Part shown: piece by piece, positions 6,588-16,700 of the stretch
How the letters are laid out: every line of letters begins with the position of its first letter
How positions within the stretch are numbered: position 1 is the first letter of the stretch
From: Treponema sp.
Lineage (GTDB): Bacteria; Spirochaetota; Spirochaetia; Treponematales; Treponemataceae
Length of the DNA stretch: 26,014 nucleotides
Direction of reading: 5' to 3'
NCBI GenBank assembly: GCA_016297405.1
Contig: JAEDGP010000025.1
Span: forward strand, 1 to 26,014
The notes under the pieces: model-generated
What the model was told of the DNA's origin: nothing
The model's database searches: none
Seen by the model: the letters and a program-made list of their open reading frames with translations, nothing else
Translations under genes and position numbers: made by a program

Positions 6588-9140
6588 TTACTTAACTACA
6601 AAGTTTACAAGCTTATCTTTTACCACAACGCATTTTACAATTTCTTTGCCATCAAGGAATTTCTTTGCGTCTTCGTTGTTTTGTGCCAAAGCCTTAAGTT
6701 CATCGTCGCCAGTTCCTGGTGCTGCCTGAAATTTACCGCGGAGTTTACCGTTTACCATTACAACGATTGTTTTTGCATCGTCTTTTCCCCAATCATCAGA
6801 AACTGTTGGCCACTGAACGTAAGCGATTGTGCCTTGGTTTCCTAGTTTTTGCCAAAGTTCTTCACCAAGGTGAGGAGCGTATGGAGAAAGTACTTTTACA
6901 AAGTCAGACCACATAGCCTTCGGGATTGATTCCAGCTTTGAAACTTCATTGATGAAAATCATCATTTGGCTGATTGCAGTGTTGAAATTCAGCGTTGCTG
7001 TATCGTCTGTTACCTTTTTGATTGTCTGGGCAAATGTCTTACGTGCAGAAACAAGTCTTTCGTCCTCAAGCTTTCCTGTAATGTCAATGTCGTTCATTGG
7101 TTTTTCGCTTACAGCCCATACGCGTTCAAGGAATCGATTGATACCAACTATACCCTGGGTAGCCCATGGCTTACTCATTGTAAGTGGACCCATGAACATT
7201 TCATACATACGAACTGAATCAGCGCCGTATGCCTTGATTTCGTCATCAGGGTTTACAACGTTTTTAAGTGATTTAGACATTTTTGCAATAATTTGTTCAA
7301 GCTGTTCACCTGTTGCTTTTTCGTAAGCTTTTCCGTCGTCTTTTACTTCAACTTCATCAACAGGAACAAGAGTCTTGTTCTTGCGCTGATATGCAAAAGA
7401 AGTGATCATGCCCTGGTTTACAAGGCGCTGAAATGGTTCTTTTGTGGAAACTAAACCACAATCGTAAAGTACTTTATGCCAGAAACGAGCGTAGAGAAGA
7501 TGAAGAACTGCATGTTCAGCACCACCTATGTAAAGGTCTACCGGCATCCAGTAATTTTCTGCTTCTTTTGAACAGAATTGCTTTTCGTTTTTAGGATCAA
7601 GGTAACGAAGATAGTACCAGCATGAGCCGCCCCACTGTGGCATTGTGTTTGTTTCACGTTTTGCAGCCTTTCCGCACTTTGGACACTTGCAGTTTACCCA
7701 TGAATCGATTGCAGCAAGTGGCGATTCGCCTGTACCTGTTGGCTGGTATGATTTAACTTCTGGAAGTTTAAGAGGAAGTTCTTCTTCTGGAACTGGAACT
7801 GTTCCACAATCTGGGCAATGAACCAACGGAATTGGTTCACCCCAGTAGCGCTGACGGCTGAATACCCAGTCACGGAGTTTATAATTGATTGCTTTACGTC
7901 CGATTTTCTTTTCTGTAAGGAATTCAAGCATTTTTGCGATGGCGTCTTTTTTGTTAAGTCCATCAAGGAATTGGGAATTTACGTGGATTCCGTCTTTTGT
8001 CCAGGCCTGTTCCTGAACGTTTACTTCGCTCTTAAGTACTTCAATGATCGGAAGATTGAACTTTTTGGCAAATTCCCAGTCACGGTCATCGTGAGCAGGA
8101 ACGGCCATGATTGCGCCTGTACCATAAGAAATAAGAACGTAGTCTGCAATCCAAATTGGAATGAGCTTTCCGTTTACTGGGTTGATTGCATAGCTTCCAG
8201 AGAATACACCAGTTTTGTCTTTGTTCAAATCTGTTCGCTCAAGATCAGATTTCTTTGCTGCTGCTTCAAGATAAGCATCTACTGCATTTTTCTGTTCTGC
8301 AGTTGTGATTGAAGGAACAATTTTGTGTTCAGGACTTACTACCATGTAAGTTGCACCGAACAATGTATCACAACGAGTTGTGTAAACTGTAAGATTCTGA
8401 TCAGTTGCCTTTCCGTCTTTGTCTGCAACTGTGAAAGTTACTTCAGCACCTGTGGATTTTCCAATCCAGTTATGCTGCATAAGTTTTACAGATTCAGGCC
8501 AGTCCAAACCTTCAAGATCAGAATCAAGGCGGTCTGCGTAATCAGTGATTTTCAAAATCCACTGGCGGATTGTTTTATGGGTAACTTCTGAACCGCAGCG
8601 GTCACATTTTCCATCTTTTACTTCTTCGTTTGCAAGACCAGTCATACATGAAGGACACCAGTTGATTGGAGTTTCTGCTTCGTAAGCCAGGCCTTTTTTG
8701 TAAAGCTGAAGGAAAATCCACTGTGTCCATTTGTAATATTCTGGTTCACAGGTAGAAACGCAGCGGTCCCAGTCGTATGAGAATCCAAGAGACTTGATCT
8801 GCTGAGTGAAGTGTTCAATATTTGCGTTTGTTGTTGTTCTAGGATGTGTGCCAGTCTTAATTGCATAGTTTTCTGCTGGAAGACCGAATGCATCGTATCC
8901 CATTGGATGAAGTACGTTGTAACCGTTCATGCGAAGGTAGCGGCAGTAGATATCTGTTGCTGTGTAGCCTTCAGGGTGTCCAACATGCAATCCCGCTGCT
9001 GAAGGATAAGGGAACATATCAAGAACGTACATGCGTTTTTCAGGTGGGAATTTAGGATCTTCCACAGCCTTGAAAGTTTTGTTTGCATCCCAAAATTTCT
9101 GCCATTTTGGTTCGATGGATTCAAAAGGATACTTTGACAT
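6588..9140 (-). CDS. leuS: Leucyl-tRNA synthetase
   Basis: This class I aminoacyl-tRNA synthetase charges tRNA-Leu. The 850-residue product has the HIGH-type motif HVGH (52-55) in the nucleotide-binding fold, two zinc-binding Cys pairs (CPSC/CDRC near 180 and CPDC/CPKC near 450-510), a CP1 editing domain with the GTGAIMAVPAHDDRD stretch, and KMSKS at 620-624, followed by the anticodon-binding region. The frame is open ten codons further upstream. I chose 9140 because GGAG lies seven bases before it and MSKYPFESIEP matches the family N-terminus. It appears to be transcribed alone. The about 130-base leader shows no T-box features. Confidence 0.98.
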   Translation of the reverse strand: MSKYPFESIEPKWQKFWDANKTFKAVEDPKFPPEKRMYVLDMFPYPSAAGLHVGHPEGYTATDIYCRYLRMNGYNVLHPMGYDAFGLPAENYAIKTGTHPRTTTNANIEHFTQQIKSLGFSYDWDRCVSTCEPEYYKWTQWIFLQLYKKGLAYEAETPINWCPSCMTGLANEEVKDGKCDRCGSEVTHKTIRQWILKITDYADRLDSDLEGLDWPESVKLMQHNWIGKSTGAEVTFTVADKDGKATDQNLTVYTTRCDTLFGATYMVVSPEHKIVPSITTAEQKNAVDAYLEAAAKKSDLERTDLNKDKTGVFSGSYAINPVNGKLIPIWIADYVLISYGTGAIMAVPAHDDRDWEFAKKFNLPIIEVLKSEVNVQEQAWTKDGIHVNSQFLDGLNKKDAIAKMLEFLTEKKIGRKAINYKLRDWVFSRQRYWGEPIPLVHCPDCGTVPVPEEELPLKLPEVKSYQPTGTGESPLAAIDSWVNCKCPKCGKAAKRETNTMPQWGGSCWYYLRYLDPKNEKQFCSKEAENYWMPVDLYIGGAEHAVLHLLYARFWHKVLYDCGLVSTKEPFQRLVNQGMITSFAYQRKNKTLVPVDEVEVKDDGKAYEKATGEQLEQIIAKMSKSLKNVVNPDDEIKAYGADSVRMYEMFMGPLTMSKPWATQGIVGINRFLERVWAVSEKPMNDIDITGKLEDERLVSARKTFAQTIKKVTDDTATLNFNTAISQMMIFINEVSKLESIPKAMWSDFVKVLSPYAPHLGEELWQKLGNQGTIAYVQWPTVSDDWGKDDAKTIVVMVNGKLRGKFQAAPGTGDDELKALAQNNEDAKKFLDGKEIVKCVVVKDKLVNFVVK

Positions 9141-9444
9141 TTTATATCTCCAAAAAATAATAATTTGCAATAAACACTGGCAGAAATTTTAGCAAAGCGA
9201 AAAAGACTGTCGGTTTGGCAGGCCAAAAGGTATTGAAAAATAATGGCCTAGTTTTCAAATAAAAAATCCAATTTTTATTATATAGAAAAGATTTGGCTTT
9301 TACAATGAATTGCATTCAGGAACAGGTGATTGAAGATTTCTGCACATAGCAAAAAAACTTTTGTGCTATAAAAGAACTTAAGTAGAAAAGAGATTGTTTG
9401 ATTATTGAATGAAAGTGTAATAAAATGTTACTAAGGAAAGTTGT
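9141..9444. other. Divergent intergenic region between leuS and the EAL gene
   Basis: This 304-base gap has no gene. It holds the leuS promoter. Towards the EAL gene I see only weak candidates: TTGTTT and TAATAA, 18 bases apart, just before the AAGGAAAG ribosome site. A hairpin (ATAGC at 9346-9350 with GCTAT at 9365-9369) lies further upstream and has no T-run in the forward direction. I see no operator, riboswitch or RNA gene. Confidence 0.5.
9277..9305 (-). promoter_or_regulatory. Putative leuS promoter
   Basis: On the minus strand TTGTAA (9300-9305) and TATAAT (9277-9282) are 17 bases apart. This predicts a leader of about 130 bases for leuS. Confidence 0.55.
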
Positions 9445-11493
9445 ATGTTTTCGTGGGTAAAGAAATTATTGATTATATATTTCATTTTGTTTGCATTTGT
9501 TGCAACTGTGTTCTTTTTTTATCGAGAATCGATTGTGAATTTTAATAAAAAAGCTCATTCATGTTCCATTCAAAGTGAAAACGACGATTTGAGCCTGGAT
9601 ATTCATACCAGAGGCGGCGATTCTGATTCCTGGACAAAGGAAGTCATTGATTTCAACGGGAAAAACAGCATTTTCAGTGCTGTAATCTTTGATGTTGATG
9701 TAAAGAACAAAAGTTCCTACGAAATTCCTGAATGGAATGTAAGATTTGACGTAAGAGATGATTGTTTTTTAAATAATGGATGGTGTGGTGATTTTGAAAT
9801 ACATCAGTTTGATGAAAACGGTCAGGAAAATGTACAACGCCTTGATTTAAGAAATTATAATCCAACGGATATAACTTTAAAGCACAAGATTATATCTTCT
9901 GATCTTTTGATACCGCTTAAGAAAGGTGATTATTTCATCTATTTTCCTTCAATGAGTGCATCTGAATTTCCGATTCCAAGGAGTAATTCGTCTGTACAGG
10001 ATATCAAATCTGTTACATTTGGTTTAATTCTGTATTTTCCTGGGGAACCTTCGTTGTTTTTCAGTGATAAAAGTTTTGCATTCTATCGGATGGAAAAAAA
10101 TCTGTATGACGGATTTCTGTTTTATGTGATTATTGTGGTCATAGTGCTTGTTTTTGTTGTTTCAGCATTTTATGCCATTTTGAAAATTTGCCGATATAAA
10201 GATGCAATTAATATCGAAAAAGAAAACAGAAAATTTTCCTATGATTCTTTGACAGGTGTGTACAATCGAAACAGATTTATAACTCAGGCAGAAAAGGTTC
10301 TTTCCGAGAATCCTGATGAAAAGTACATTATTTTGTGTTCAAATATTAAAGGTTTTAAATTCTATAATTATGGTTTTGGCGAAAACGAAGGAAATTCGTT
10401 CCTTCAGTTTTTTGCGTCCCTTCTTCGGGAAAAATGCAGTCATTATTCCTGTTTTGTGTATGGAAGACTTTGGCGTGATGAATTTGTCATGCTCATGAAA
10501 GACAGCGAATTTTCTGAAAAGATTTTGCTTGATGATCTAAAATTGCTTAAAAAACGTTTTGAGAATGAAAGTTTTCGCGTTCAGCTGCAATATGGGGCCT
10601 ACAGAATCAATGACAACAGTGAGTCGGTTTCTGTTATGTGCGATAAGGCTTTAATGGCAGAGGCCAGTTCAAGCGAAGATTTGAATGTTTTAGTTTCATA
10701 TTATGATGAGCAGATGTTGCAGCAGTCCATGAATGAAAGATGGGTAATCACCCATTTTGATTCTGGATTGCATGCACTACAGTTTGTTGTATTTCTGCAG
10801 CCGCAAGTTACTCCTGACGGGAAGGTAAACGGTGCTGAAGCATTGGTTCGCTGGAATCATCATGAGAAAGGTCAGGTGCCACCTGGGGAGTTCATTCCAA
10901 CTTTGGAGCAAGCTGGAATTGTTCATCATCTGGATAGGTTTGTATGGGAACGCTCTGTGCAGATTCTTTCTGATTGGAAAAAAAAGGGACGTGATGATCT
11001 TTACATTTCGGTGAATGTTTCTGGTCGTGATTTTGAAATGTTTGATTTGTATGATGTGTTTACGAATCTTGTGGAAAAATATGATGTATCTCCAGAAAAA
11101 TTAAAAATCGAAGTTACTGAAACCGTAATGCTTGAAAAAGGGCTCCGTTACACAAGTATTTTAAAGGCGCTTAGATTTTATGGCTTCAGCATAGAGATTG
11201 ACGATTTTGGAAGCGGTTATTCTTCGTTAAATACACTGAAAGATATTGAAGCTGATGTGATTAAAATCGATATGCGTTTCCTGCAGGGCAATACACATAG
11301 AGAACGTGGAAATCTAATCATCGAATCGGTTATAAATATGGTTCATAGACTCAATATGAGCGTAGTGACAGAAGGTGTTGAAACTTTTGACCAGGTTCAG
11401 ATGCTTACAAAAATGGGTTGTGACGTTTTCCAGGGATACTATTTTGCTAAGCCAATGTCTGTACAGGAATTTGAAGACAAATACCTGAAATAG
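9445..11493 (+). CDS. Membrane c-di-GMP phosphodiesterase, degenerate GGDEF plus EAL
   Basis: The 682-residue product has a membrane helix (about 6-27), a periplasmic sensor region of about 190 residues, a second helix (about 223-247), a GGDEF domain (about 255-420) and an EAL domain (about 430-680). The cyclase signature is replaced by RLWRDEF near residues 340-346, and its neighbourhood also lacks the usual DxDxFK pattern (NIKGFKFYN). It is therefore probably inactive and perhaps regulatory. The EAL domain looks competent: EALVRW near 465, NVSG, EVTET, DDFGSGYSSL, IKID, TEGVET and QGYYFAKP are all present. The predicted role is hydrolysis of c-di-GMP to pGpG in response to a periplasmic signal. 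The ATG has an AAGGAAAG ribosome site. Only a weak hairpin (CCTG/CAGG, then T6) follows the stop. Confidence 0.95.
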   Translation: MFSWVKKLLIIYFILFAFVATVFFFYRESIVNFNKKAHSCSIQSENDDLSLDIHTRGGDSDSWTKEVIDFNGKNSIFSAVIFDVDVKNKSSYEIPEWNVRFDVRDDCFLNNGWCGDFEIHQFDENGQENVQRLDLRNYNPTDITLKHKIISSDLLIPLKKGDYFIYFPSMSASEFPIPRSNSSVQDIKSVTFGLILYFPGEPSLFFSDKSFAFYRMEKNLYDGFLFYVIIVVIVLVFVVSAFYAILKICRYKDAINIEKENRKFSYDSLTGVYNRNRFITQAEKVLSENPDEKYIILCSNIKGFKFYNYGFGENEGNSFLQFFASLLREKCSHYSCFVYGRLWRDEFVMLMKDSEFSEKILLDDLKLLKKRFENESFRVQLQYGAYRINDNSESVSVMCDKALMAEASSSEDLNVLVSYYDEQMLQQSMNERWVITHFDSGLHALQFVVFLQPQVTPDGKVNGAEALVRWNHHEKGQVPPGEFIPTLEQAGIVHHLDRFVWERSVQILSDWKKKGRDDLYISVNVSGRDFEMFDLYDVFTNLVEKYDVSPEKLKIEVTETVMLEKGLRYTSILKALRFYGFSIEIDDFGSGYSSLNTLKDIEADVIKIDMRFLQGNTHRERGNLIIESVINMVHRLNMSVVTEGVETFDQVQMLTKMGCDVFQGYYFAKPMSVQEFEDKYLK

Positions 11494-11748
11494 ATATCCA
11501 GGCATTTTTTATCGAAATAGAAATAATTGTTGTTCATGTTTGTCCAATAGTCATCCCACATTCCAAGAATGACATTTGCAGCATAGGTTTTCAGGAATAA
11601 ATCCATATCCATGTTGGAAATAAACCATTCCATGGTTTTGAGGGAATTAGATTCTAGAAAGTTTTGTTCCTTAAGCCAGGTTTTAAAATCCTTTGTTGCC
11701 TGGTTGAAGTTTTTTTTGTTTGTTTATTTCTTCAACCATTTCGTACAT
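11439..11748 (-). pseudogene. Small frameshifted gene of unknown function
   Basis: I do not recognise the family. On the minus strand, 21 bases after the guaA stop, ATG TAC GAA ATG GTT opens a frame (MYEMVEEINKQKK) that runs into an A8 tract (11710-11717). It then stops after a few codons. Past the tract the +1 frame is open for some 90 codons with coding-like composition (QATKDFKTWLKEQNFLE, then WFISNMDMDLF and WDDYWTN), ending at 11439. Deleting a single A would join both into about 102 residues. The end overlaps the EAL gene by 55 bases, tail to tail. No good ribosome site is seen, and cotranscription with guaA is likely. It may be a pseudogene, a slippage-controlled gene or a homopolymer sequencing error. 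If only the downstream part is translated, the first ATG is at 11633, giving 64 residues. Confidence 0.45.
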
Positions 11749-11769
11749 ATGGAGTTTTGGTTATTTATT

Positions 11770-13650
11770 TTATTCCCAGCCGAATGTTGCAGGCGGTTTG
11801 TTTGTTGCGTCAAAATAAACGGCGTCAACAAAATCGAGTTTTGCAATTTGCTGTAAAATGCTGTCCATCAGTTCTTTAGGCCACCAGGCAAATCGAGCAG
11901 TCATTACGTCTTCTGAACAAACTGGGCGCAGCACAAAACTTGCCTTGTTTTTGTCTGTTGCGTAAGGTAAATCGATTGTAAGATGCTGGAAAATCTGGTT
12001 GTACCATCCGGTTTTGTGAAGTTGGGTAAGAACAATGTTATCCACTTCGCGAAGCTGGTCAAGACGGCGTTTATCACAATAGCCTTCCTGTAGTTTCATA
12101 TCTTCGTCATTTACACCAGGTTTCTGGTAAAGCTTGATGCATGTTCTGTTCAGGAATTTTGCGCCGTTTGTGACTGTTGATGATGCAGCTTCAACTTTTT
12201 CGCGGATTTTTGGCAAATGATAAAAACCGTTTCCTTCATGTCCAAATGTAAGGACTGCTGGAAAACGATATGTCCTGAAGTCACCTTGAACACCAACGGA
12301 ACGAACAGGAAGTACGCTTCTTTTCAGATCTGCGGTGCAGTGTTCGCAGAACATATCAAACTGAACTGCATCAAGTTCTTTCTGTGCTGCCAGAAATTCT
12401 TCATCATCTTTTTCAGACCAGGATTTTCCGTCATTGCACAGTACGTTGATTGAAAGGCCAGGTCCTGGGAATGGATGGCGCATAACAAGTTCGTCATTAA
12501 GTCCAAGTTTCTTGCCGATTGCACGAACTTCATCTTTGTACAAATCTCGAATAGGTTCAATAATAAGACCTTTTGCGATAAGTTCCTGAATACCTTCTAC
12601 ACGGTTGTGATGAGTTTTTATGGTATTTGAATTTTTTGTTCCGCCGGATTCAATGATATCCGGATATAATGTTCCCTGAGCTAAAAGCCATTGGCTTTCA
12701 TCAAGGTGTTGTTTCGCAACTACTTCATTGCGGACGGTGATAAAGTTTTCGCCAACTGCCATGCGTTTTTTCTGCGGATCGGTAAGATAACTTATGGCCT
12801 TGAGGAAACTTTCGGACGCATCTTCCACAATGAAGTTTTGAAAGCCGAATTTGTGGTATGCTTCACTAACATTTGCAGATTCGTTTTTGCGCATAAAGCC
12901 ATTGTCTATATGAAGGCCAAGTACTCTGTCTTGTCCAAGGGCTTTGTTTAAAAGCGCAAAAGTGATTGTTGAATCTACGCCTCCAGAAAGGAAAAGCAGA
13001 ACATTTTTGTCGGCTGCGTCTTTTTTTATTTGGTCAAGAATAACCTGAAGAACAGTATTCTGGTCCCAGTTTTTTTCCATTGCACAATATCTGGCAAAAT
13101 TCTCAAAAATCTGGTTTCCACATGGAGTATCTTTTACTTCACAATGGCACTGAAGGCTGAATCGCTTTTTGGCAAGATTCTGTGTAGCTGCAAATGGACA
13201 GTCTTTTGTGGAACCTACTACTTCAAATCCTTCGCCCATGGCAAGAACACCATCCTGATGACTCATCCAGACCTGCTGCACAGGTTCGATTCCCTCGAAC
13301 AAAGGGGACTTTACTTGCGGGTTAAGAGTCAATTGAGCAAAGCCGAATTCGCCCACATCTGCTTTTCCCACTTTTCCGTTGTAGCCAAGCTGAACGATGT
13401 AGTGGCCATAGCAAAGCCCAAGAATTGGAATATCAAGATTCAGGATTTCTGAATTGAATTCAGGAACTTTTTCGTCGTAAACGGAACTTGGTCCGCCACT
13501 GAAAACAATGCCTTTGCAGTTTTCGAAAACAGATAAATCAGTGGAAGGCAAAGCGATTTCTGAGTAATAGCCCAACATACGGAATCTTTTTGCGATTAAG
13601 TGTGCGTATTGGCTACCAAAATCCAAAACAACAATCTTTGAACGTGACAT
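11770..13650 (-). CDS. guaA: GMP synthase (glutamine-hydrolysing), long form
   Basis: It converts XMP, ATP and glutamine to GMP in purine synthesis. The 626-residue product has an N-terminal class I amidotransferase domain with nucleophile Cys80 (GLCYGHY) and a His/Glu site written HCEV instead of the usual HPEV. A PP-loop ATP pyrophosphatase follows (FLSGGVDST), with RHPFPGPGLS and a C-terminus ending KPPATFGWE. The common bacterial enzyme is about 525 residues. The extra length lies in the C-terminal dimerisation part, between RHPFPGPG and the end, where LPVRSVGVQGDFRTYRF resembles the long eukaryotic-type enzyme. The start at 13650 has an AAGGAAA ribosome site; the frame extends nine codons further but without one. 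Confidence 0.97.
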   Translation of the reverse strand: MSRSKIVVLDFGSQYAHLIAKRFRMLGYYSEIALPSTDLSVFENCKGIVFSGGPSSVYDEKVPEFNSEILNLDIPILGLCYGHYIVQLGYNGKVGKADVGEFGFAQLTLNPQVKSPLFEGIEPVQQVWMSHQDGVLAMGEGFEVVGSTKDCPFAATQNLAKKRFSLQCHCEVKDTPCGNQIFENFARYCAMEKNWDQNTVLQVILDQIKKDAADKNVLLFLSGGVDSTITFALLNKALGQDRVLGLHIDNGFMRKNESANVSEAYHKFGFQNFIVEDASESFLKAISYLTDPQKKRMAVGENFITVRNEVVAKQHLDESQWLLAQGTLYPDIIESGGTKNSNTIKTHHNRVEGIQELIAKGLIIEPIRDLYKDEVRAIGKKLGLNDELVMRHPFPGPGLSINVLCNDGKSWSEKDDEEFLAAQKELDAVQFDMFCEHCTADLKRSVLPVRSVGVQGDFRTYRFPAVLTFGHEGNGFYHLPKIREKVEAASSTVTNGAKFLNRTCIKLYQKPGVNDEDMKLQEGYCDKRRLDQLREVDNIVLTQLHKTGWYNQIFQHLTIDLPYATDKNKASFVLRPVCSEDVMTARFAWWPKELMDSILQQIAKLDFVDAVYFDATNKPPATFGWE

Positions 13651-13677
13651 AAAATTTCCTTCAAAATATAATGGCAT

Positions 13678-13706
13678 ATTTTACCAAATATATGGATTTG
13701 TGTGAA
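13678..13706 (-). promoter_or_regulatory. Putative guaA promoter
   Basis: On the minus strand TTCACA (13701-13706) and TAAAAT (13678-13683) are 17 bases apart, with an initiation point about 20 bases before the ATG. The spacer contains the inverted repeat CAAAT-N6-ATTTG. It is in the gap after the cyclase gene, so guaA need not depend on read-through. Confidence 0.4.
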
Positions 13707-13717
13707 TTGATTTTGAA

Positions 13718-16700
13718 TTATGAGTGGTTGCGAATTGAGCTCCATACGGTGCAACAGCCTTTTTTATTCTCTTTAGAGTGATATAAGGCTTTGTCGGCAT
13801 TTGCAAGTGTAAGGTTCAAGTCAGAGGAGTCCCTGTTATCAATATTCGATGAAATACCCATGCTGAAACCAATTTTCAAATTGTCTTGGACTTCCAGATC
13901 TGGTTTTTTCAAGAATTTTCTGATTTCCGGCAAGAAATATTCTTCTGCCTTCAGGTTATCCAAAAGTCGCTGATATACCCTTGCACCGTCCATGACGTTT
14001 GAGTCATTCATTACGATTACGAATTCGTCTCCGCCATATCGGGAAACGAAGTCCACCGACCGATATGTATTCTTTAAAAGTTTTGCAAACAGTTTTATTA
14101 CAAGGTCTCCTACCGGATGACCAAAGTGGTCATTGTAATATTTGAAATTGTCCAGATCGATGAAAGCGATTGAAATCTGCGGCATTTCAATGTTTTTTTT
14201 ATTGGCTCGACGCAATTTTTCGCTTTCAATGGAAAGAAATTCCGTAAGGGAATGTTTGTTTTTTAATAAAGAAAGCTGGTCTGTAGAAGAAAGGAAAATG
14301 AGGTTTTCATTTTGCTTGTAAATTGTAATCTGGGACTGAATGGTGAACAGGGCAATGTTTATAGCGCTGATCACTTCCGGAGAAAATGGGGTTTTTGGAC
14401 TTTGAACCAAAGCAATCCCGAAATTATATTCGAATTTACTTATGTTGCTGAAAAAAAGATTTTCCCTGGCATAAAATTCCATTTCGCATGACGATTCTTT
14501 AGAGAAACGGGTGAAAAGTTTTTTCCATTTATTTTCAGAAAAATTTGCTTCATCATTTCTGAAAATGGAGAAAATCGTCTGATATTTGCCGTTTGTCAAT
14601 TCACAAACATAAACCCCTTTTGCCATTGAGTATTCAAAGATTGTGTTGGCCGAATCTTCAATATATTGCTGAAGGGAAGTGGTCATGATGTCATTTGTCT
14701 TGATTTTGTTCAAGAACTGATAATCATAAAGGCGTTTGTGGAGCTGAGTAACCAGAACTTCTTTTTCTGTTTTTTCGTCAAGAAATGCAAGATCGATGTT
14801 CAGAGGTTCGAATTTAGGAATGTTCTGCAGGTAGTCTTCGGTTGTAATGCTTGAGCGATTTAGTGAAAAATAGGTGAACCCTTTATCCTTTGCCAGTTGA
14901 AAACCTTTATCCATGTATTTGCGCGATTCTTCCTCAAAACCTTCTTTTTCGAGAGCCAATGCGAATTCATAGCAGCAGAAAACGATTTTATGGCTTTGAT
15001 CTCTTTTGATTTCCTTCAGCATATTGATGCAGGTTTTCATGGATTTTTCTGCTTCTTTAATGTTTTTGTCAAAAAGCCAAAGGGAGGCCTGAATGAAGAA
15101 AATCAAAGGACGGTCTTCGGATGTGACTGTATCTGGCACTGAATATATGGCCATATAATTGGTTTTGCTGTGGATATAGTCGCCCCAACTTAAATCTATT
15201 ATCGTCTTGAAAAGGAGAATGTCATTCATTGTTGGCAAGAACGAATTGTTTGTCTGATACTCCATTTCGAAAATCTTCATGTAGTGAAGGATTTTATTCA
15301 GAACAGTGTATGCCTGTAGAAAATGCCGTGAATAGAACAAAGCATAGCTTAGGTTTTTCAAAGTGTCGATTGATGCTGAATAGTCATCTATAGAGTAGAG
15401 GTTTTTTACAACTCCATTTACAAGGTTGTATGCATTTTCATATTTTGCGCGGCAAAGAGATTCGTATGAAAGCCCGTTGCGTATATTCATCAGGGGACCG
15501 ATTTCTCCGATTTGTGTGCGAATTCTATTACATTCGTCATACCACTTGATGGATTCCTTGTCTTCGCCGTAATGAGAATGCATGATGCCTTTCCAATGGC
15601 AAGCCTTTGATACAAGGTGCTGATTATCGATTTTTTTCGCCAGTTCGTAACATTTTTGTATGTTGCTGTCGATTAAAAACCTTGAGCTTTGCTCATTGAT
15701 CAGCTTCCATGGAATGGATAGACCTGTGGAAATGTAGTTGTTTACAAACCCCTGTCTTTCAAGCAAATCCAGCGCATGAGTGTATTTTGAAATAATTTCT
15801 CCAAGATCGGTTCTTTCCATGAACTGATATTCAAGCATTGCGTTCAAGGCAATGTATGGCGAATTTGGTTCGTTATGGGTAAGTTCCTGAGATCTTAAAA
15901 AATACTTGATGGCAAAGTCATGAGATTTTTTATAGTAGAAAACTTTTGTAAGGTAATGATATGCGGCTATTTTATATTCGTCATTGATTTTATCATTTAC
16001 AACTTCGTTCAGGTGAAGAATACAGTCATCCAACTGACCACAAGCGTAAAATGCAAGTGCGATTTCACAGTGGATTACGTGAGCTTCTTCTGGTGACAAC
16101 TGAAAATGCAGGAAGTTCTTTGAAATAAGATTTGTTATAATCTGAAGCTGTTCATTTGCCATGAAAAGCCTGTTGTTGCGCAACACATGAAGAATACTAT
16201 TGTAGTCCATGGATTCCGTGTCCATGGTACGTTTCTTTTTCTGTAAAAGTGATGCAGTTTTGCTGAAATTTTCTTTTAGGCACAGAAAATTTATTTTGTC
16301 ATGGCTTTGTTCCAGGAACTCCAGCTCATTTTTAGAAATGTCATAAGATTCGTCGGAATTGAAGCAAAGTACAAATTTTCCATCATGCTCTGTTTTTTCA
16401 AGAACCTTAAGGAGTTCGACTGTATCTGAATGAATCATCTGAGCATTCAGAATAAGAAAATTTTTGGTGTTCAGTTCTTTTATGAGATTACAGATTGTAC
16501 TGATGAATCTGTTTGTTTCATATAGGTTTTCGTTTTCGATAGGAACGTCATATCTTTCAATGGCAATGCCTCTTTCAAAGTAGGACCGGAACGTTTCCCT
16601 TTGCACTTCATAGCAATATTTTTGAAGAAGTTCTGAAGTTGGCTTGTAATCTGATGTAATCTGCAGGAAAGGCTTGAATGGTGAGTAGTTGTTTTTCAAG

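Noticed and set aside
7818..8312. 164-codon plus-strand frame inside leuS
   Set aside because: It lies opposite the leuS editing and catalytic region, with composition typical of an antisense shadow.
9141..9276. T-box in the leuS leader
   Set aside because: I found no T-box core sequence and no antiterminator/terminator pair in the roughly 130-base leader.
9346..9369. Hairpin ATAGC/GCTAT as a terminator or operator before the EAL gene
   Set aside because: It has five outer base pairs, an imperfect interior and no following T-run in the forward direction.
9430..9443. 14-base match (TTACTAAGGAAAGT) between the EAL gene's ribosome site and the region at 18894-18907
   Set aside because: It is short, A-rich and overlaps a Shine-Dalgarno sequence; a chance match is likely.
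13030..13452. 140-codon plus-strand frame inside guaA
   Set aside because: It is antisense to the conserved amidotransferase domain and has no recognisable product.
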